Made by a program: the position numbers and the translations under genes. This document shows, one piece after another, positions 43,970 to 51,859 of a DNA stretch of 64,000 bases. How positions within the stretch are numbered: the stretch's first letter is position 1; every line of letters starts with the position of its first letter. Location of the stretch: the NCBI GenBank assembly GCA_965261695.1, contig OZ253474.1, positions 2,914,001 through 2,978,000 on the forward strand, written 5' to 3'. This DNA comes from Bin5 sp965261695. Lineage in GTDB: Bacteria > Chloroflexota > Anaerolineae > Caldilineales > Caldilineaceae. The notes under the pieces were generated by a model. That model saw nothing but the letters and a program-made list of their open reading frames with translations. It made no database searches and was not told the origin of the DNA.

Positions 43970-44817
43970 TTGTGTTCAGTGCGTTACTGCTCGGATATTC
44001 AAGCGCGAAGGTGGCAGTGGCTCTTGAGCCGACGGGCATGGCGGCATGGCCGGATGACTGGATTCATTTCGCCGGTGTCACGCATCTGATCCTGGGGAGC
44101 GTCGGCGTTGTTCTGGGCGCGTTGCTGTTGATCTGGTGGTCGCAGAAGACGGGTCGTTGGTATGCGGTCTTTGCCGGTACGCTCCTGGTCAGTATGCTGC
44201 TGAATGTGGCGGCGTTCTATCTGTTCGTTGTGCCGCCTCACAGCGCTGGCTGCGTCGACCTCTGCCCCGGACGGCTCGGATATCCTCATCCCTTTGCCAC
44301 GCTGTTTCCCAGCGGCGCAGTGCGGATTTATTTTGTTGATTTCGTCCTGAATCTTCTGCTGCTGTGGCTGCTGTGGCTCGGCGGCGCGATCGTCTGGCGT
44401 TTTCTGAGCGAGGCTGTCGAACTGAGAGAGAGGGGCGTGCGTTTTCGCCTGCTTTTTTTTGTGGCGTTCTTTCTCTTGCCTTGGGGTCTGATACCCCGCT
44501 ACTTCAGTCCGCCGGCCGCCGATGTGAGCGATGATGAGTTGCGGCTGGCGGTGAATGCCCGCCGCGCCGCCGAGACGACCTACGGCGTAACCGGCCTGTG
44601 GGTCCACCGCCTGGCGCTGGAGGACATCCGCTACATTCCCCTGGAAGTTGCCGATGTTCTCGGCGGCATCGACAAGCCGCAGGCACAGGTCTGCCTGCGG
44701 GGGTATACTTACTTTTATCTACCCTGGCGCCGCTATCGGGTGAAGCTTGATCAGACAGGGGTCACGGCCCTGAATTTCCAGGAGCTACCCCTGACCGGAA
44801 GCTGCTGGCAGCCCTGA
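43966..44817 (+). CDS. Polytopic membrane protein of unknown function
   Basis: A 283-aa protein with about four membrane helices: an N-terminal one, LILGSVGVVLGALLLIWW, AGTLLVSMLLNVAAFYLFVV, and the long VLNLLLLWLLWLGGAIVW region. A late FFVAFFLLPWGL segment precedes a C-terminal soluble domain of about 110 residues (VSDDELRLAVNARRAAETTY onward). No family recognised. The GTG start overlaps the stop of the upstream 858-aa gene (GTGA, 43966-43969), so the two are probably translationally coupled and may act together at the membrane. A perfect hairpin follows its stop. Confidence 0.75.
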   Translation: MIVFSALLLGYSSAKVAVALEPTGMAAWPDDWIHFAGVTHLILGSVGVVLGALLLIWWSQKTGRWYAVFAGTLLVSMLLNVAAFYLFVVPPHSAGCVDLCPGRLGYPHPFATLFPSGAVRIYFVDFVLNLLLLWLLWLGGAIVWRFLSEAVELRERGVRFRLLFFVAFFLLPWGLIPRYFSPPAADVSDDELRLAVNARRAAETTYGVTGLWVHRLALEDIRYIPLEVADVLGGIDKPQAQVCLRGYTYFYLPWRRYRVKLDQTGVTALNFQELPLTGSCWQP

Positions 44818-44820
44818 GCG

Positions 44821-44856
44821 GTGAGGAGAGAGATGAGAACACCTCTCTCTCCTCAC
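44821..44856. terminator. 12-bp perfect hairpin between convergent genes
   Basis: GTGAGGAGAGAG (44821-44832) and CTCTCTCCTCAC (44845-44856) form a perfect 12-bp stem with a 12-base loop, placed three bases after one stop codon and ten before the stop of the convergent gene. The position suits a bidirectional terminator, but there is no long T-run on either side, so intrinsic termination is not certain. Confidence 0.55.
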
Positions 44857-44866
44857 TCCTCGCTAT

Positions 44867-46144
44867 TTACCCCTCGCCGTAAAGCTCTGTTACGGGGAAG
44901 AAGGCCGCCCAGGCGAACCAGAAGTGATCGAAATGGAGCACCGCGGTCAACTGTTCACCGGCCAGGGGACCGTTGTTGGCTTTGCCCAAAATGTCCCAGG
45001 TGCTGCCCGTTTCCGCGTCGCTGAACGTGCCATCCTCGTTGGCGGAAAAGGTCAGGAGTTGATCCCCAAGCTGGCGTTCGTAGACGGCCACCGCGCCGAT
45101 GTCTTTGCCCTTACTGATAACGGAACTGTCCAGCGCGCTGGACAGCCCGGGCTTGTGGAAGATGGCAAGCTCAGCCCCGCCGAACGCGTCGTGGACGACG
45201 CCGGCCTCCTCCAGCAGCGCGAACGGATAGGCGATGGCCTCGTTCTTCGTGGTCAGGCCGAGAACGCGTTCGACCGGGTCCAGACGCGGGTCGGGTGTAT
45301 CCAGGAAGAGGAAGGGGTGGGACGTGCTGTCGTAGCCCACATACGGGTTGTATCCGTAGTTGCGGGGCATGTTCGGCCGCGCCAGCACTTCAGCGTCCGG
45401 ATGGCTGGCCTTGAAGTCCTGCCAGGAGATTACCTGGCTGGAAAGGAAGCGCAACTGGTCACCGGCATACTGGCCTATGATCCCTTCGCCGGTGAACTGC
45501 TGCCACCAGGTCTCAGTCTGGCGATCGTACATGATCAGATCGCTTTTGCGCAGCCGTCCGGTGGTGCCGAAATCGAGAACCTGGCCGTCAAAGTTGCGGT
45601 CGAAGGCGATGCTGGCGTTGCACAGGGGGCAGAAGGTGATCGTTACAGGTTGACCGTCTATTTCGTCGTTGACGATCTCGTGCCATATGAGGATGCTCAG
45701 CGGGTAGGCGCGGGTCACATCACCGTGGCTGAGCATGATCACCGGGTCTGGGTCTTCCAGCCACTCGTCGCCGGCTGCTATGGCCTCAAACTGCGGAGCG
45801 TCAACCGCCGGGATGCCGTCTTTGGGCGGACCGCCGGAAAGAATCTCTCCCCAACTCACCGTGCGTCGCGAGAAATCGGTTGAGAAGCCGCGCGTGCGGA
45901 ACGGTGGCGGAGCGTCGTCCACGATCACATTTGCGTTCAGTTGCGGCACGCCCAAATCGCCGCCGGACGCCTGAGCGGTTTCGTCGCCGCTGCCTGTGGC
46001 AGCGGACTCGGAGGCGCTGTCCGATTCTGCCGGCGCCGCAGCCGGCGCGGGCGTTTCATCCGGTTGTATCGGAACGCAGGCCATCAGGATGATCGTCACG
46101 ATCATGAGCAGGCCCGCAAGTTGGATCCATCTTTTCCTCGGCAT
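44867..46144 (-). CDS. DUF3179-domain lipoprotein
   Basis: A 425-aa exported protein. The ATG at 46144 (MPRKRWIQLAGLL) is chosen because a Gly-rich AAGGGGGAA site precedes it and a lipobox (IILMAC) follows directly. A low-complexity acidic/Ala linker covers about residues 30-75. The rest is the DUF3179 domain: VIMLSHGDVTRAYPLSIL, ITFCPLCNASIAFDR with two conserved cysteines, FGTTGRLRKSDLIMYDRQTE, and SWQDFKASHPDAEVL. The function of DUF3179 is unknown. The family is common in Chloroflexota and archaea. Confidence 0.88.
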   Translation of the reverse strand: MPRKRWIQLAGLLMIVTIILMACVPIQPDETPAPAAAPAESDSASESAATGSGDETAQASGGDLGVPQLNANVIVDDAPPPFRTRGFSTDFSRRTVSWGEILSGGPPKDGIPAVDAPQFEAIAAGDEWLEDPDPVIMLSHGDVTRAYPLSILIWHEIVNDEIDGQPVTITFCPLCNASIAFDRNFDGQVLDFGTTGRLRKSDLIMYDRQTETWWQQFTGEGIIGQYAGDQLRFLSSQVISWQDFKASHPDAEVLARPNMPRNYGYNPYVGYDSTSHPFLFLDTPDPRLDPVERVLGLTTKNEAIAYPFALLEEAGVVHDAFGGAELAIFHKPGLSSALDSSVISKGKDIGAVAVYERQLGDQLLTFSANEDGTFSDAETGSTWDILGKANNGPLAGEQLTAVLHFDHFWFAWAAFFPVTELYGEG

Positions 46145-46749
46145 GGGATTCCCCCTTGAAATGATTAAAACGCGCTGCACCTTCGTCGTCTGAGCGCGTT
46201 GTCCTTCGTCAGGTCATACCTATACAGGACACTATGCCACAGCGGGAAGCTCCGGGCTGTAGTGAGGCTTACGCTACGGTCGCCCGTATTGTGGCGGTTT
46301 GCGCTGCATTCGTCAATGCGACCTTGACGTCCAAGTTATGAACAAACTGATATTGGTTCAGCCCAGATTGGGGGTGAGGCCTGAAGGGGTGGCGATCCGG
46401 CGATCGGGGCGGGGTAACAGGAGGGGCATTGGGAGGTCTGTGACAGGAATTCATGATGCAGGCGCCCGGAACGCTCGTACGAGCGTTGCACGATAGATAT
46501 ACGAGAGTTTACGCAAAAAATATTTTGAGAAGTGAATATAAATTCGTAGACGTTTGATGTTGGGGAGGCTAACGGCATAGCAAGAAGGTCCGCGGCAACG
46601 TGCGGTTACGGTCGATGCTATTGGGCTTTACCACTTGGAAGATGAAGCGGACGGCGCTACCACGCACGGCAGATGCGAAATCGCGCCATCCTGGCGGTTG
46701 GTGGGGAGCGGATGCGTCCGCCGGCGTGGGCGAATACATGTCGCCAGCC
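46145..46749. repeat. Gene-free region with repeat F, copy 2 (about 46345-46560)
   Basis: No gene. Bases 46345-46560 are the inverted counterpart of 8045-7788. Shared blocks read on the minus strand are CGTCTACGAATT, ATATTCACTT, GTAAACTCTCGTA, CTCGTACGAGCGTT and CCTCCCAATGCCCCTC. The short-period array is much shorter in this copy. The remaining bases hold nothing I can name. Confidence 0.7.
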
Positions 46750-46914
46750 TCAATTGGCGACCGGCGCAAGCGTGCCTGCCATCACCATGAATCCCAGCAC
46801 GGCCAACACGGTCATCATGGCGATGATCATATTGCTTCGCCGCGTCGCTGCGCGCTCGGCAGCCAGTTCAGACTCCAACTCGACTCGCGTCATCCGCTTA
46901 ACGTCCCTGGTCAT
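46750..46914 (-). CDS. Small membrane peptide (54 aa)
   Basis: A short frame begins at an ATG with AGGAG eight bases upstream and encodes 54 residues. The first 28 are charged and helical (MTRDVKRMTRVELESELAAE then RAATRRSN). One membrane helix (MIIAMMTVLAVLGFMVMAG) follows, with a short tail ending PVAN. The good ribosome-binding site, hydrophilic-then-hydrophobic design and positive charges before the helix (inside-positive) argue that it is real. I do not recognise a family. It sits alone within a repeat-rich, otherwise gene-free zone. Confidence 0.6.
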   Translation of the reverse strand: MTRDVKRMTRVELESELAAERAATRRSNMIIAMMTVLAVLGFMVMAGTLAPVAN

Positions 46915-47499
46915 GCTTTCTTCTCCTGAGTCGCTGCCCGTTTACCTGGATGTCATTGCTTGGACCAAGAATAGCTCATTTGTTCTAGTTTGTCAAGACC
47001 CAAAATCAGTTGTGTGCATCCCAGATTATTGTGCGTCGAGTAAAGCCAAGCGGTTGAAGCAGTTGAGGCCAGGTATGACTGAGCGGAGTCGTGCGGAGTG
47101 CAGGCATCGCCAGCGGACCCCCTTTGGTCTTCACAACCCCTTCTCCTCGTCTACGCCCTTTCATCTTAACGAAAAACTGGGATGCACCCATGCAAGGGAA
47201 GCGCGCGTCGGCGCTGAGCAGTTGGGCTGCGTTTTTTCCGCCCGCGCACCACGATTTACAGCATCACAATCACTCTGAGTACTGAAAACGCACAAAACGC
47301 ACAGTGTGGCGTTCGTTGAGACACTGTTGAAGTTCCGGTATCGGCGCCTCGCGCGGGTGAATCCAAGAATGGGGGCGAAATTTCGGCTGCGTCCGGGCTT
47401 ATGGGCCGCTTGCAGGCGACGTGCGGGGCGCGCAGGTCAGCTGTGCCATGTAAGCAATTACGAGCGTTTACGAGCGTTTGCGTGCAGTTACGAGCGTTT
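46915..47499. other. Gene-free part of repeat zone 2
   Basis: No supported gene. It includes a TGCATCCCAGATTATTG segment (about 47018-47034) that matches part of the composite repeat, and the start of a short-period TTACGAGCG array at about 47456. Confidence 0.45.
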
Positions 47500-47645
47500 G
47501 CGAGCGTGTTCGAGCGCGCCAGGTCGCGTTTAGTCGCGTTTAGTCGCGCCAATTTTTTTTTCGTGTTCGGACACGTTCGGGCACGTTTGGGCGTGTTCTT
47601 TCGTCATTTCTCGTCATTTCTCGTCATTCTTCGTCATTCTTCGTC
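47456..47645. repeat. Short-period arrays (TTACGAGCG, GTCGCGTTTA, CGTCATTT units)
   Basis: Three adjoining imperfect arrays, each with a unit of about 10-11 bases: TTACGAGCGTT units (47456-47515), GTCGCGTTTA units (47523-47545), and GTTCGG/CGTCATTTCT units (47565-47645). The counterpart in copy 1 (7435-7530 and 7822-7908) keeps the period but not the exact units. Confidence 0.65.
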
Positions 47646-48195
47646 CCAAAATGGCTTTTTCGGGAATGGCGGGCAACGGGTTGTTGCGGCACCGGCTGGG
47701 CAGGGAGGGCAGCAGTTTGCTGCGCGTGGCTCCCCCGCACCGGGCGGCGGATGGGCAAAATGGTATGGCATTCATTTGAAATCGGTATGCAGTTGCGGCA
47801 TGGCCGCGGCTGCGCTCGTTCGTCTTGCGCACAAGTGTACTACAAAAGCGGGGCGTTTGCAGTTCCTGGAGATTCCAGGGTGTATCTCAGAATGGGGGAG
47901 CGTTTCTGAGTTGCTCTGAAGGGCAGGACTCGCAGCAGTTGTCTGAACTGTGGTTCAGGCAGTCAGTATGAAGGAGACAGTTGACGGCAGCGGCTCAGGC
48001 GGCGTCTTCGTTGACGAGAATCAGGCGAGCTGCGGTTCGATTCTGGCGACAGGCAACTTGCATCTGTCACCCATTGAAGCAGTTCTTCAACAGGCGCGGA
48101 AGCCGAAACCGGCTGCGGGCGAGAGGCCCGCGATCGCAGGGGCACGTTCCCCAAAAATCTCGGATGCACCCAATCAGTTGGGGGCATCCACATGA
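47500..48195 (-). repeat. Composite dispersed repeat, copy 2 (inverted relative to copy 1)
   Basis: On the minus strand this aligns in order with 6886-7530. It includes the GTGCATCC hairpin (48162-48191), CGGGCCTCTCGCCCGCAG (about 48113-48130), CCTGTTGAAGAACTGCT, CGCCTGATTCTCGT, CACAGTTCAGACAACTGCTG, the AGAGCAA block, and the CGCGACTAAACGCGACC end (about 47520-47548). Substitutions and small insertions are scattered throughout and no reading frame is preserved. Confidence 0.8.
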
Positions 48196-48284
48196 TCATG
48201 AGGGCGCATCTGACAGGAAGCATCGTGCCGCGGGCTTTCCATTCACTCGCAACACCTTGGGTGTTCGATTAAATAATATATCTT

Positions 48285-48380
48285 TTATTAGGACCCGGCA
48301 CCCCATTGCCAAGCTGACGAGTTCTGCGTTCTCCTCCGCCGCGCATACATGACCCGCTCCTTCCACGCCGCGACAGCCAT
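48285..48380 (+). repeat. Repeat E, copy 2
   Basis: Direct-orientation copy of 7690-7785 (GCTGACGAGTTCTGC, CTCCGCCGC, CATGACCCG). It lies beyond the outer end of the inverted core module. Confidence 0.65.
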
Positions 48381-48475
48381 CACCGCGTGCTGCGCATTCT
48401 CGGTGCGCGCTTAGCCGTGCCGGGACTACTCGCGAGAAGGGCGACGCCTGAGCCACCGGTCCACGTGTGTGAGTT

Positions 48476-48597
48476 ATGGAACTGTTTTTCTAGCTGCGCG
48501 GAGAAAAGTAAAGATTCTTGCGCACATGTAACTGTTTTGCTTGCTGACTGGCGAAATGTAATCATTTTACTGGTATTGTAATTGTTTTGCTTGTACA
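48476..48597 (-). repeat. Four imperfect 17-bp direct repeats ending in TGTACA; possible transposon end
   Basis: TGTAACTGTTTTGCTTG (48527-48543), TGTAATCATTTTACTGG (48557-48573) and TGTAATTGTTTTGCTTG (48577-48593) are related, with a fourth weaker copy at 48476-48492. Read on the minus strand the set begins TGTACAAG at 48597. A TGT terminus followed by spaced repeats resembles the multi-site ends bound by Tn7/Tn5053-type or IS21-type transposases. No transposase gene is present, so this is an inference. Confidence 0.45.
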
Positions 48598-48705
48598 ACC
48601 GGCGTCGAAGCGATGGAGCAGGCCATGCGGTCCGCCAATGGTGACGCGGCTGTTCTACTTCTCTGATCGACAACCAGAATATGTCCCTTTTGCGTAGGGG
48701 CGCAC

Positions 48706-49650
48706 TTATCCATGCCGCGCGCGGCGGTAGAGATCCCTGGACGCCTCGGGCCATGAGGGGAACTGAAATGGAAACCCGCGTTCCAGAAGGATACCGGGTA
48801 CCACGCGCCGGCTCTTCAGGATCAACTCCGTCTCGCTGCGCATGACGAAGGCACCCACTTCGAGCATCCATTTCGCCGCGGGCAGGCCGATGGGGATGCC
48901 CGCGGCCGCGCGCAGAGCGCGCATGAAAGCCGCGTTCGGCAATGGATTGGGCGAGGAGATGTTGATGATATCGCTGATTTCTTCGTGGTCGATGAGCCAG
49001 TGGATGGCCTGCACGAAGTCTGCGTAGTGAATCCAGGAGATATATTGGCGCCCGTCAGCCATTTTCCCGCCCAAGCCGAGGCGAACCAGAGAGAGCAGGG
49101 TGTCGAAGACGCCGCCGCGTTGGGGGCTCATCACCATCGCCGCGCGCAGCTTGACCTTGCGGGTGTCAGGCGCGGCGGCATTGTCCAGTTCCCGCTCCCA
49201 GACCTGGGCTACGTCGATGCTGAAACGCCAACTGTCGGGGGCGTCCGGCTCGGCGCCAATAATTCCGCTGGCTTCGTCGTTGGGGGCGTCGTAGCGGTGC
49301 GCATAGATGGTGGCCGTGCTCGCCTGCAGCCAGACGCGGGGCGGGCGGCTGGCCGCGGCTATCGCTTCACCGACGAGACGGGTGGTCACGACGCGAGATT
49401 GCATAATCTGCTGGCGGTTGCTGTCGTTGTATCTGCAGTTGACGCTGCGGCCGGCAAGATTGATGACCACATCCGCCCCATCCAACTCGGCGCACCAGGG
49501 GCCATGCGTCGTTGCATCCCACTGGACGGATCGCCAAGGCGTCTGCGCTGCGCCGCGGCTGATCGCGACGACATCTTGCCCGGCATGATGAAAGGCGCGT
49601 GACAGAATGGTTCCCAACTCGCCGGTCCCGCCCAGGATGATCACCCTCAT
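48706..49650 (-). CDS. TIGR01777-family NAD(P)-binding epimerase/SDR protein
   Basis: A 314-aa extended short-chain dehydrogenase-like protein of the YfcH type. It begins RVIILGGTGELGTILSRAF (Rossmann glycine motif within the first 12 residues), with GADVVINLAGRSVNCRY, the catalytic-region ASTATIYAHR, SWIHYADFVQAIHWLI, and a C-terminal DUF1731 tail (KSRRVVPGILLERGF). The ATG at 49650 is chosen because GGAGAAG precedes it and the Rossmann fold starts there. The substrate of this family is not established. The VOC gene lies upstream on the same strand. Confidence 0.88.
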   Translation of the reverse strand: MRVIILGGTGELGTILSRAFHHAGQDVVAISRGAAQTPWRSVQWDATTHGPWCAELDGADVVINLAGRSVNCRYNDSNRQQIMQSRVVTTRLVGEAIAAASRPPRVWLQASTATIYAHRYDAPNDEASGIIGAEPDAPDSWRFSIDVAQVWERELDNAAAPDTRKVKLRAAMVMSPQRGGVFDTLLSLVRLGLGGKMADGRQYISWIHYADFVQAIHWLIDHEEISDIINISSPNPLPNAAFMRALRAAAGIPIGLPAAKWMLEVGAFVMRSETELILKSRRVVPGILLERGFPFQFPSWPEASRDLYRRARHG

Positions 49651-49702
49651 GCGTCTTCTCCGAGTGCTATGCAGGACTTCAGAGGCTTTGGCAGACCGCG
49701 CT

Positions 49703-50098
49703 TTATGGCAAAACTTCGAGCGGCTGATGGAAGTAGTAGCAGAGGCCATCCGGGGCGATGACAAAAAAGACCTGGGATTTCTGACCGTCGTTCTCGTCCA
49801 CGCGCCAATCTCCGATCTTGATCTCTTTCGCTTCCAACTCCTGCCGTGCGCGGTGGATGTCGGTTACGAGAATAGCTGCGCCTTCATTGCCGGGGTCGCG
49901 GCCATTAACGGCGAACCCGATTCGAATGCCGTCGCGCTCCAGTATTACCGTAGGCGCCGGACTGTCTCGCCGTTCGACCTCGGTGAACCCGAACGCGTCA
50001 CAGTACCAGGCTGAGGCGCGCTCGATGTCTGCCACGGGCAGCGCCAGGATATCGTCGGCGTAGGGAAAGGCGGCTTCATACAGTCTGGGCGAACTCAT
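49703..50098 (-). CDS. VOC-family (glyoxalase/bleomycin-resistance-like) protein
   Basis: A 131-aa single-domain protein of the vicinal oxygen chelate superfamily, built from two beta-alpha-beta-beta-beta units. Landmarks are LALPVADIERASAWYCDAFG, RIGFAVNGRD, LVTDIHRARQELEAK and VFFVIAPDGLCYYFHQP. The last Tyr-x-Phe-x-Gln/Glu segment is close to the usual metal-ligand position. The reaction is unknown. AGGAGA lies upstream of the ATG. It is probably transcribed with the downstream epimerase gene (52 bases apart). Confidence 0.85.
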   Translation of the reverse strand: MSSPRLYEAAFPYADDILALPVADIERASAWYCDAFGFTEVERRDSPAPTVILERDGIRIGFAVNGRDPGNEGAAILVTDIHRARQELEAKEIKIGDWRVDENDGQKSQVFFVIAPDGLCYYFHQPLEVLP

Positions 50099-50247
50099 TT
50101 CTATGTCTCCTTTTCGAGGAAGGCGCTCACTTCAAGAAACACCAGAGAAACGCTGACGACATATGGTCGTTGCAATATAGTAAGTGATGAGAATCAGTCG
50201 GAACGAACCTGTGGATTGACGCGGCTGCCTGAAAGTGCGCCGGATAC

Positions 50248-50283
50248 AACAAAACCCCGAGAGGAACTCCTGCCGGGGTTTCG
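50248..50283 (-). terminator. Candidate intrinsic terminator downstream of tRNA-Asn
   Basis: On the minus strand, AAACCCCG and CGGGGTTT (arms 50281-50274 and 50259-50252) enclose a nested AGGA/TCCT pairing and are followed by TTTTGTTGT. The position fits termination of the tRNA transcript. Confidence 0.6.
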
Positions 50284-50325
50284 CGCTGCCTGCTGGGTCG
50301 CCAGAGTCGTTGGTTGGAATTAAGG

Positions 50326-50400
<75 letters not shown>

Positions 50401-50542
50401 ACTTTCGGTGTCTGATTGCCGCTACGCGCCCGGATGATGGGGTCAGCCACAATCAAGACAACAGTTGAGCATTATACAAATTGCCGCGCCGGCAGTCAAA
50501 ATTTGGCCTTCGCGAATACGCAACAACCACAGGACAGAACGT

Positions 50543-51835
50543 TCAGACCAGATAGTCGCGTAATTTGCGGCTTTGCTGGGGGTGGCGGAGCTTGCGCAAG
50601 GCTCTGGCCTCGATCTGGCGCACGCGTTCGCGTGTGATGTTGAACTCTTTGCCCACATCCTCCAGCGTCTTGCTCATGCCGTCCTCCAACCCGAAGCGCA
50701 TACTCAACACTTTGCGCTCCCGTTCGGGCAGGTCGTTGAGAATTTCGCTCATCTGCTCCTGCAGCATATGGCGGCTGGCGGAATCCACCGGCGCAGGGAT
50801 ACTTTCGTCTTCGATAAAATCGCCCAGAAAGCTATTCTCTTCGGCGCCGACCGGCATGTCCAGGCTGATTGGCTCGCGGCTCAGGCGCCGGATGCGCTGC
50901 ACCTTGGCCGCAGCCTGATCGAGGATGACTTTCAGGTCGCCGCTGATTGGCCGCTTCTCTTCCAGCGCTTTCCGCACCTCCGCGGCCACATCCGGCTCCA
51001 GGTATCCCATCTCCAGGGCGATCTTTTCCGGGGACGGTTCCTCGCCCTTCAACTCCTGTTGCAAATCTCTTTCGGTACGCATCTGCCGGTTGATCGTTTC
51101 CACCATATGCACCGGAATGCGGATGGTGCGCGCCTGATAGGCGATGGCACGGCTGATGGCCTGGCGGATCCACCAAGTGGCGTAGGTGCTGAATCTGAAT
51201 CCCAGCGTATGGTCGAACTTCTCCACCGCGCGCAGCAGGCCGACATTTCCTTCTTGAATCAGGTCCTGGAAGTTCAGGCCGCGGCCGATGTACCGTTTGG
51301 CGACGCTGACAACCAGCCGCAGATTGCTTTTGGCCAACAAATCCTGCGCCAGTTTGCCATCGGCGGTTTTTACTTCAAGTTCGGCGAATTCATCCGGGGA
51401 CAGCGCAGCGGCTGGCTCGTCAGCAGGCTCTTCGCCGTCGGTGGTCGCCTGCTGGAGGCGTTCATCCGCCTGCAGACCGATCTGGATCCTTTCGGCCAGC
51501 GCGGTCTGCTGTTCGGCGCTCAGCAGATCATGGCGGCCGATCTCGCTCAGGTACATACGCATCGGATCCAAGGCCTGGCCGACCTCGGGCACATCCTCGA
51601 TAATTTTTTCGACGGGGATGCGCGTTTCCTTCTCGATTTCCTCTTCCAGTTTCAGGTCGCGTTGGATACGAGGCAGAGGTGTGCTTTCCTCCTCCTCTTC
51701 TATTTCCGGGAAAAGTTCTGACTCTTCCTCAGGTTCATCAATCTGGATGTATTCATCCAACTCTCTATCGGCGCGCGCAGAACCGGCAGATGGGCTGGCA
51801 GGCTTCGTGTTTGACGCATTGGGTTGGTATGGCAT
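50543..51835 (-). CDS. rpoD: RNA polymerase primary sigma factor (sigma-70/RpoD)
   Basis: A 430-aa housekeeping sigma factor. A long acidic N-terminus (about residues 25-85) replaces a full region 1.1. Region 1.2 follows (DPMRMYLSEIGRHDLLSAEQ), then region 2 with NLRLVVSVAKRYIGRGLNFQ, IQEGNVGLLRAVEKFDH and the -10-reading FSTYATWWIRQAISRAIAYQ. Region 3 includes RIPVHMVETINR, and region 4 includes LEDVGKEFNITRERVRQIEA, the -35-reading helix-turn-helix. It lies 24 bases after dnaG on the same strand, matching the conserved dnaG-rpoD macromolecular-synthesis operon. Confidence 0.97.
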   Translation of the reverse strand: MPYQPNASNTKPASPSAGSARADRELDEYIQIDEPEEESELFPEIEEEEESTPLPRIQRDLKLEEEIEKETRIPVEKIIEDVPEVGQALDPMRMYLSEIGRHDLLSAEQQTALAERIQIGLQADERLQQATTDGEEPADEPAAALSPDEFAELEVKTADGKLAQDLLAKSNLRLVVSVAKRYIGRGLNFQDLIQEGNVGLLRAVEKFDHTLGFRFSTYATWWIRQAISRAIAYQARTIRIPVHMVETINRQMRTERDLQQELKGEEPSPEKIALEMGYLEPDVAAEVRKALEEKRPISGDLKVILDQAAAKVQRIRRLSREPISLDMPVGAEENSFLGDFIEDESIPAPVDSASRHMLQEQMSEILNDLPERERKVLSMRFGLEDGMSKTLEDVGKEFNITRERVRQIEARALRKLRHPQQSRKLRDYLV

Positions 51836-51859
51836 TTTCCTACCTGCGATTGCGGCTTC

